Below are positions 56,781 to 64,000 of a stretch of 64,000 nt of DNA, in pieces. A program made the translations under genes and the position numbers. This DNA is from Siphonodentalium dalli (Eukaryota > Mollusca > Scaphopoda > Gadilida > Siphonodentaliidae), in NCBI GenBank assembly GCA_032622095.1, contig CP136063.1, forward strand, positions 211,216,355 through 211,280,354. Direction: 5' to 3'. The first letter of the stretch is position 1. The number at the start of each line of letters is the position of its first letter. Under the pieces are notes generated by a model that saw nothing but the letters and a program-made list of their open reading frames with translations, was not told the DNA's origin and searched no databases.

Positions 56781-58175
56781 ATCACAGAATACTGTAAACG
56801 GGTTTGTATCATCAGTTCTCTTACTCATTTTGTTTACGGGTTGCAGGTGTTTCTGGTTTTAATTCTGCATGTTTTTACGGCACCGTACCTGTATCAAATA
56901 CAGTTTGTATTTATCACTCATATATTTTTTTATTTATTATATGTGTTTTCACTTGAGCCCAAGGTAATGGTTGCATGTTGCTTTTTGTGGTAGCTATTTG
57001 AAAAAAATATTATTACCACATTCAGAATAACAATAATACAAAAAGTGTATGTGCAGTATTGTTCCACTGCTGTGACTTTTTGGTGTACTGAATTAAATGG
57101 GCCGGTGCATATTACATTTTGCCAGTTTGCAGTTTTCCTTCAGTTAGTCCTTTCCTGGCTTATTTGCATTGTAATTACTTTGCAACTATTATATTAGCTT
57201 ACCATCAGGTGTTTTTTTCTCCAAATCAATTTTTACCCTTTAATGTAATATGAAACACTCCGGTTGGGTGATCAAATAGAAATGGAGAATATTCTTGCTC
57301 AAAGTTGTTATTTTTACAAATATTATATCCAAATTGACAATATATACACATACTGCCATTCTTATGTTTTGATTACATGCAGTGATGCTCGATGGCGAAA
57401 TCATTTGCGTTAATTTATCGCCGATAGTTGTGTCCCGAATCGAGAAGTAAATATTTACAATTGAACATAGTTCAGACAATGTTTTTTATGGAGTGATTTC
57501 GGTGATATTAGTAGAATGCTACATTCCTCCAGTTTCACTCACCCGAATAAGTCCATAATTTGTCTTTAATAATTAATTCACGATTAAATGATAGTGCAAA
57601 ATAATATGAATTAATGAATAATTGTTTTGTTATATTGGCAGTCATGGTCCCCTTTGAGGGCTTTGTTGCCAATTTGAGGACTCATGTTTATATTTCTGTG
57701 GTTTATTACCATTGTATTGTATACTTCCAAACCATAATTAAATTTTTTTAATTTACTCTTATTTTGCCAGTTTTTTCGCTGCTATTATTTACTTTATTTT
57801 CCTTTTGTTAAATAACCAGGGAACGGTCGACAGGTATGTTTTACATATTTTGGTTAAGTGCATTTCGTTTAGCAGCTTTACTAGTACATATAATTTCATA
57901 ACACATGTCTATGTGCATTGTCTCATGAGAAAGTAGAAATGTCTTTTAACATTCTGGAAGAAGTATATCACCCTGATATATCTTTAAAATTTTACACAAA
58001 AACTATGAAGGAAAAACAAAGTTATTAATAGTTTTATAGACCCACTCTGAATCTCCCATAGTAAATGCATGTGGGTCGAGCCGCATGGTCTTTTGTTTGG
58101 ACAGAATGCATGCCATGATTCAACAGTTAAATTGGTTATTTGTAAAATGGTCTATTGATAGGGCTTGAGCTTTGC
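56781..58175. other. No gene or element recognised
   Basis: AT-rich. A 14-base segment between tagging 'ataaccag' and 'gtatgt' at about 57820-57833 looks like a microexon but fits no known frame. The 57240-57479 minus frame is unrecognised. Confidence 0.45.
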
Positions 58176-58176
58176 T

Positions 58177-58420
58177 ACAGTAATGTCCTAAATAATCGAC
58201 CCCTAAACCACAAGAGAATTATGGGAAATGTTTTCAGGATTTAGAAGCAAATGTAAGTTTGAGACAGTTCATGATCATCGGTGGCACAATAATATCGATA
58301 ATTGTTTCTGTTGAATGCATTCTGATGTATGGCAACAAGCCATATTTCCGACTAAATCCTGAAAAATTTCCCATAATTCTCCTATGGTTAAAGGGTCATA
58401 TACCTCGGGCATTACTGTAT
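58177..58420. mobile_element. Palindromic MITE with replaced centre
   Basis: Left end 'acagtaatgtcctaaataat' and right end 'tacctcgggcattactgtat' are intact. The middle (about 58258-58325) has 'catcggtggcacaataatat', which recurs near 58594-58620 outside any MITE copy, so the centre may be a small captured or converted segment. Confidence 0.75.
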
Positions 58421-58690
58421 ATTAATTATCCGTTGTTGACATTCTAGGAACTTGTTGTTTACATCACCTTTCTTACGTGTTAGTTTTTAGCAGTTAGCTA
58501 CTTTGAATCAACTTGTAATCAAGAATTTAGGGACTGTTGTGATTGAATTGTCTCCAATTTAGTTCTTTGTTGTGATTCTGTTGTGTTCACAGCAGCATCG
58601 GTGGCGCAATCATATCGATAATTTGTTTCTGTTGAATGATTTAGTAGGTAGGAATAAAGCTGACTATACCACATTACGTGTAAGTCAATA

Positions 58691-58910
58691 TACAGTAATG
58701 CCCTAAATAATTGACTTCTAAACCACAGCAGAATTATGGGTAATTTGTCAGGATTTAGTCAGAAATATGGCTTGTTGCCATTCATCGGAAAGCTCTCGGT
58801 GAGAGCTTTCCGGTGAATGGCAACAGGCCATATTTCCGACTAAATTCTGAAAAATTACTCTTACCGGTAATTCTGCTGTGGTTGAGGAGTCTATTATTTA
58901 AAGCATTATA
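58691..58910. mobile_element. Palindromic MITE, full-length copy (about 220 bp)
   Basis: A near-perfect palindrome: 'acagtaatgccctaaataat' to 'agctctcggtgagagctttc' (centre near 58800) to 'ctattatttaaagcattata'. The two halves pair over about 100 bases each, with a small insertion (ttaccgg) at 58861. TA flanks fit a Tc1/mariner-like source. Five other complete or partial copies are in the window. Confidence 0.9.
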
Positions 58911-58914
58911 GGGG

Positions 58915-59060
58915 GCTCTCTTTCATCGGAATGCTCTCGGTGGGAGCTTTCCGATGAATGGCAACAGGCCATATTTCCGACTAAATTCTGAAAAATTACT
59001 CTTAATTCTGCTGTGGTTGAGGAGTCTATTATTTAAAGCATTATAGGGGGCTCTCTTTGA
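58915..59060. repeat. Tandem partial copy of the MITE right half
   Basis: 'gggggctctctttcatcgga', 'gcaacaggccatatttccga', 'aagcattataggggg' repeat the right half of the copy just upstream, including its private change 'ttactcttaattctgctgtg'. So it arose by local duplication, not a new insertion. Confidence 0.85.
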
Positions 59061-59319
59061 TAAATTACTCATTATACTAGACCTTAGTTTGTTTTATCAA
59101 GAGAGAACTGTAAACAAACAGAGACCGGCATAAATTATCTTACCGTAATTTACTTCCTATTTGGTGTTTATCTATACTAGGTCATTGCTATAATTAGCAT
59201 CAACCATATCCGCCATTGTATGAACACTCATGTGTTTTTTTTAGCCCAACTTTACATTGTAAAGTTTGAGCTATTGCCATGGGTTGGTATCCGTCGTGTG
59301 TGCGTGTGTACTTGCATGG

Positions 59320-59925
59320 AGATTTCCATCAACAATTTCCATAATTAGCATGGGCTACAGGTCGTATCTTTTGTCAGATCATTATGAAATTTGTCATGGC
59401 TGTTGACATTGACATGTAGATGGGAATGAGTCAATTTGGGTCATACGACCAAAAAACATGGCCACCGGCAGCCATCTTGGATTTCAAAATTCAATCCATT
59501 AGCAAGGGCTACATGCCGTACTGTTTGTCTGATCATCATGAAATTTGTCATGGACGTTAATATTGACATGCAGATGGGAATGAGTCCTTTTGGGGTCATT
59601 CGACCATAAAACCTGTCTGCCGACAGCCATCTTGTATTTACTCTTTGCATGACAAAGAGCTTTGGCACTTGCTACAGGTTGTACCTTTGGTCGGATCATC
59701 ATTAAATTTGTCATGGATGTTAACTTTGACATGTAGATGGGAATGAGTAATTTTGGGGGTCATTCAGCCATTAAACATGGCTGCTGGCAGCCATCTTGGG
59801 TTTTACTCTTTGCATGACAAAATCCTTTGGCACGGGTAACAGATCGTACCTTAGGTTGGATTATTATTATGTTGACATTGACATGTAGATGGGAACAAGT
59901 AATATTTCCGCTAAAGGAAGCCGTT
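59320..59925. repeat. About 178-bp tandem repeats
   Basis: Four copies with 'tttgtcatggayrttaayat', 'tgacatgtagatgggaatga', 'ggtcattcgaccataaaac' and 'ggcagccatcttggatttya'. The minus-strand frames here follow the repeats and are not genes. Confidence 0.88.
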
Positions 59926-62210
59926 CACACTGAACTATATGGATATATGTCCTGCGTTTGTAAACCATAGTAGAAAAGGGGTTAACTTTTTGTGGTCGCC
60001 TATGATCCCTCGCGGTCTTCAGTGGCTTGCTCGGAATCAGTCACGCATGCGCAGTCCCAATATAACCGATTGAATCTCGTCAGTTTATTTTCTGCTACGA
60101 ACCGAACGGAAGTCTAAGGGAGTATTTTTCCTAATTTGTCGTTTAACAACTAGACAACAAATTCAATTTATCGATACAATAATTACTGGTCGCCTACGCG
60201 TTAGTTTTTAGAATTATTGTTTCGAATTCACGGACCGTTTCGCTTCAAACATACAAATTGTCCGGGTTTTCGATCAGGCGGCGAACTTAAAAAATTTTCG
60301 AATATGAAAATTGACATTTCGCCATAATCAGCCGCCATTTCAAGGCCTTACGAGGCGCATAGCTTATTGTGAGCAATTCATCTATGTAATTATTATAGAA
60401 CCTATAAGGTATGATATAATTTGTCAGATATAAATGCCACGTGATTCGCTACCGGAAGTCTCCTAATTTCGTGGGAATTTATTTACGCGTGGACATTTAT
60501 TTAGCAATAATTACCATCGCTACTGACGCTATCTATCATAATGTTATGAACAACATTCTTTCTCATAATACTTTGTTGTTTTATGGTTCAATACAACTGA
60601 TCCAGATGTGTTGGTCACATTTGAACTTAAAAGTTGATTACAATTTACATCTGGGGGGGGGGGGGCTGGGTTACTACGATTCTGGATATGGCTCTAATTG
60701 GGACACAAAATTACAAATCATGGGTGCTCCGGTTTGTATTCTCTAGAGTAAGGCAAGAAGCTTATCGTCACTCTGACGGTGTTTAATCATGGTTTCACTA
60801 TCTACAAATATATTTGAAGATACTTTGGTTTGAAAAACCTTTCCCTTTCTTGATTCAATTATGAGAATGATTCCAGCCTGACAGGTATTTAGAATCGTGG
60901 TGACTTGACCCCTCCAGGTAACTGGCCCACTGGCAATAACTGGCGACCGTGGCCTGGATGACGTTCCCCAATGAATAACGATATAATAGCAGTGGTATTC
61001 CAAGACGAGGAAGGTGAGGGGAGACATTATTTATGGCAAGTAACCATATCAAATGTGAGCTTTGTACAAGAACAGGCTGTACATCCAATACAGCATGCAT
61101 TGTTCATAAAGGGCATGGTAGGTGTTTTGAAGGTATTCATGGACTAGCTGGAGTCTCAATGAATTTTCAAATATATACGTGTCCCGACCTTTCATACCGT
61201 TGATATGGCGAATATACTTCACACACGAATGAAGCATATTTACATGGAAAGCATTTATATTGTCACGTGTCCCACGACCACTGCCAATAGCCTTTCCGAC
61301 AAGAGGCCATCAGCATGGCTCTTCATACTTCTATTGCCCATATCAATTTGATTATCTGGCACATAGACAATAAAACAGGCAAAGACGTTTGCGCTGTCCA
61401 GCTAAGCTTTCGAGGAAGCTCATTGACCAGCATTACCGACCTTTCCTAAGACGCAGGCAGGGGACCACCCCGTACGAGTGGATCCCATCCCCATGGCACA
61501 GATGCCCGATCATAAGGGCCTGAAGCCATGCTGCTAACTCTGCGCATTTCGGTCTATGCTGGGTTTGTCCTCTCTTCCTTAAACATGCCATAAGCGGGAC
61601 CACTTAGGTCGGGGGAGTTCCTCTCTATCTTGGCTCTTCAAATTAAAATTAAAAAACAACATTAAAAAGGGATGTGTATCCTTTACTAGGAGGATGATAA
61701 TTTCATTTGTTTCCTTCCTAGGGGAGCCATTTTTAGAGCGGGTCTTCCCCTAGTTTGCTGCATGCTTCACACTAACCGACCTATCACACACCTAGGTCGT
61801 TCTACTGCATGTTTGGGGGGGGCAGAGGCTCAGACCTGAATATTCCGTATGGTGACCGTGAAAATTTACCTGTGTTCATCATCTGACTACATTGTACATC
61901 ATTTGAACTGATTTCGGTTGTAGAAGGCGCACCTTCATTTCTTAGAATCGGATCGCGGTGGGTATTCCGCTGGGAACGCGGACTGCTCTCAGGTGCCTAG
62001 TGGTCGTGATGGCCTAATAATAGTAATGTGTGTGGATTTAGGCTGAACATAATACTTGTGATTGCACATTTTGCTGTCTGTCTCCATTCCAAAGGATGGT
62101 GCTCGTTGGGAAATTTCTCCAAAATTAATACTCGTACCGACACTATTGTTTTGGCACCTGAGAGTAGCGGTTTGCTTTCTCATTGGATGCTCTTGTCACC
62201 TGCGGTGTTC
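59926..62210. other. No gene recognised; some unique-looking sequence
   Basis: Less repeated within the window than the rest. The frame 60441-60746 (+) has a G-rich run (ctgggggggggggg at 60652), and others at 60743-61237 (minus) are short. None shows a motif I know or fits RPTP phases. Moderately GC-rich parts near 61240-61640 have no readable frame. Confidence 0.45.
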
Positions 62211-62216
62211 GGCCAT

Positions 62217-62605
62217 GTTCTCTGAGGGGCTATATATATATCTTTAATGATACATTGGATTGTGCCAGGGATCTCTGCTCTGGCTCCGACCATTGGATTG
62301 TTGGGCGCAGCTTTAGTGGGGTCTTCTGACATGATCTCATGATGACATATATCACCATGATATATCTATGATATCATTTTATATATCTATATATGCGAAA
62401 GATTTGTGTCACCGGGTTTCTGCAATGCTATCTTGTGATACATAGGTACCTCAGAGACATGAGACATGTTCTCTGTGGGGTTGTATATCTATATTTAGTG
62501 ATACGTTGGATCATGACAGGGAGCTGTGATCTGGCTCCGACCATTAGATTGATGGGCGCAGCTTTGGAAGGGCCTTCTGACATGGTCTCATGAGGAAAAC
62601 TTAAT
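62217..62605 (+). repeat. 251-bp tandem duplication
   Basis: 'gttctctgwggggytrtatat', 'ctggctccgaccattrgatt' and 'gatgggcgcagctttrg' occur at 62217-62350 and 62468-62600. Confidence 0.85.
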
Positions 62606-62649
62606 ATATATATCCCCCGGATATATATATTATATCATTTTATATATAG

Positions 62650-62797
62650 AGGATCTCACATGAGTTCCTATTTTATACGGAATTTATCAACCGAGTTCAC
62701 TAAATTCGATTTGAGCCGAGGTTTACCGAGGCTCAAATAGAATTTAGAGGACGAGGTTGATAAATTACGTATAAAATAGGACGAGTGTGAGATACCT
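62650..62797. mobile_element. Palindromic MITE-like element
   Basis: Left arm 'tctcacatgagttcctattt', 'tatacggaatttatcaaccg', 'aaattcgatttgagcc'; right arm 'ggctcaaatagaatttagag', 'gttgataaattacgtataaa', 'ataggacgagtgtgaga'. The arms are about 68 bases with a 13-base loop (gaggtttaccgag). Confidence 0.88.
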
Positions 62798-63060
62798 TTT
62801 ATCACATGATCAAATAAACCCGAAGCAACGCGAAATATTCATCGAAAACAACAATCATAAACTACAGCGATCGCAAGTTATCTGAAGAACGCTGTGACGT
62901 CATCGCACGCGCTGATATTAAACGTGTCTATTACCGATAATTATGAAACTGCTTTTATGGCCAAATTATGTGATAAATATATATACGCAATGTGTATATT
63001 GTGATACATAGGTACCTCAGAGACATGTGAACGTGTGATAACTGTTCTAAGGGCAGGACC
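62798..63060. repeat. Inverted-end segment and stray direct repeat
   Basis: 'tttatcacatgatc' at 62807 faces 'attatgtgataaata' at 62966, perhaps the ends of a further small element. 'gtgatacataggtacctcag' at 63001 repeats 62436. Confidence 0.5.
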
Positions 63061-64000
63061 AGTTCACGCTCCTCCGGTTACGTCTCGACGGTTCAACCAA
63101 TTCGTGGGGATACATCTGGTGGAGTTGTCGGGGTACTTGGGACCTCCAGGCCATTTGGCCCCCACCAGACGCTAGCGGTTCTGGGCGCTAAAGCTGCCAA
63201 AATCGCTTTTGACACTAGTTACGAAAACATAAGATTTAAAGGCGAATTCCCTGCTAGACAGACATGATTTTTTTGTGTAAAAAGTTTCCCAAAATGTCAA
63301 TTTTTCAGATTTAAAGAAAATTTTGGACCCAACATTTATATTGCCAACACTATACGCTAAAACTTTAGCACTGAGGCCTATGGAAAACATTTACACCAGT
63401 GTAACCTAAAGGGAAAAAATAGCTTTTTGATTCCTGGGAGTCACTTTAAAGCATTTTAATGCATTTTACAGAGCCTGGTCTTTCAGTCCAATGAATATCT
63501 CATGCTTGATGTGGCTATTCTTGCTGCTGATGCCTTCTTTCACTTACATCAGCCAAAAAAATAGTAAGATTTTTCATAAAAAATGCCAATTTTTCAAGGT
63601 ATTTTCAAAAAATTTCAAGGTGGTAATAGTCACATGATAATGCAAATGACCCATAACATGGGCATGTCAACGGCACATATATCAATTGTTATAAGAATCT
63701 AATTTAACAAGTATTTTGGATTTTATAGCCAGTGATATACAGATATATATCATAAAAGTGTGTCATTTCCACTGGTGGGTATGGTCATTTGAAGGTTAAT
63801 AGCACTAAAACTTGGACACATTTAAGAAAATGCTCCAGCAATTCAAAGAGAGCATATCTTTATTCAACTAATTCAATATACACCCACATCCAGTTATCTT
63901 GGATCACCCTTGCAGACCTGAAAATGTCATATTTTATTCTTCAATGTGCTGATAAAGTCATGCGCTTGATGCTCAGCTGATCAGATCTGGACTCAATGAC
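63061..64000. other. Nothing recognised to the window's end
   Basis: The frame 63172-63390 (minus) and the one at 63789-63980 (+) match nothing I know. No splice-framed phosphatase exon was found. Confidence 0.45.

Larger units (their letters stand above)
44735..64000 (+). other. RPTP intron 9 (>19 kb) or end of the readable gene
   Basis: I searched the + strand for phase-1 exons with YDHSRV, DYINAN, WxMxW, or the HCSAGxGRTG loop and found none. Either the intron is over 19 kb and filled by the elements listed below, or exons are too divergent for reading by eye. Confidence 0.4.

Noticed and set aside
57820-57833. 14-base microexon between aaccag and gtatgt
   Set aside because: No neighbouring exon or frame to support it; borders of this kind arise by chance.
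63095-63180. Candidate RPTP exon ('SRRFNQFVGIH')
   Set aside because: Slight likeness to a phosphatase N-terminal helix, but no acceptor in phase 1, and that part of the domain is already covered by exon 8.
1-64000. tRNA, rRNA or other structural RNA genes
   Set aside because: I looked for A/B-box pairs and conserved rRNA stretches and saw none; hairpins present belong to MITEs and foldbacks.

Overview
This is a stretch of animal nuclear DNA, most likely from a mollusc and probably a bivalve. It is AT-rich, has small phase-matched exons in long introns, and is packed with short non-autonomous elements. One family carries the phrase 'gagttatggcccttttt', which I associate with bivalve genomes. 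There is no bacterial-style coding: nearly all open frames are chance frames or repeats. The species call is inference.

One host gene can be read, on the + strand, from about 20.66 to 44.73 kb. It has nine exons whose splice phases all match: 20662-20835, 22794-22907, 23952-24045, 25410-25489, 32255-32387, 34260-34330, 35684-35755, 43432-43556 and 44644-44734. In order they encode the end of a fibronectin-III-like ectodomain, one transmembrane helix, a basic stop-transfer, a juxtamembrane segment with two tyrosine motifs, and the start of a cytoplasmic tyrosine phosphatase domain. I read it as the middle of a receptor-type protein tyrosine phosphatase (RPTP). Its 5' exons lie left of the window. 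I found no catalytic exons on the right.

Layout. 1-18515: an uninterrupted 63-bp satellite (about 294 units, no net indel, with 28/29-unit higher-order blocks), apparently inside an RPTP intron. 18516-20661: a roughly 120-bp array whose unit is the 3' splice site plus the 5' half of the first visible exon, interrupted by a 1-kb element. 20.7-26 kb: exons 1-4, each preceded directly by its own short tandem array. 26.4-31.1 kb: a pair of long inverted arms enclosing a decayed Ty3/gypsy-type retrotransposon, which itself carries a TTAA-flanked MITE. 31.3-36 kb: exons 5-7, minisatellites and nested TIR elements. 36.4-41.1 kb: a mosaic of one repeat family. 41.1-45.8 kb: repeats and exons 8-9. 45.86-56.22 kb: a 10.4-kb interval bounded by two ends of one TIR family and filled with other elements, including two foldback structures with tandem-repeat arms. 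56.2-64 kb: an SGNH-hydrolase-like fragment, palindromic MITEs, a 178-bp tandem repeat and further repeats.

The most unusual observation is that tandem arrays stop within a few tens of bases of the 3' splice site of six of the nine exons. In two cases the repeated unit is the acceptor plus the exon's 5' part itself. I found no RNA genes, CRISPR arrays or prokaryotic-type operons.
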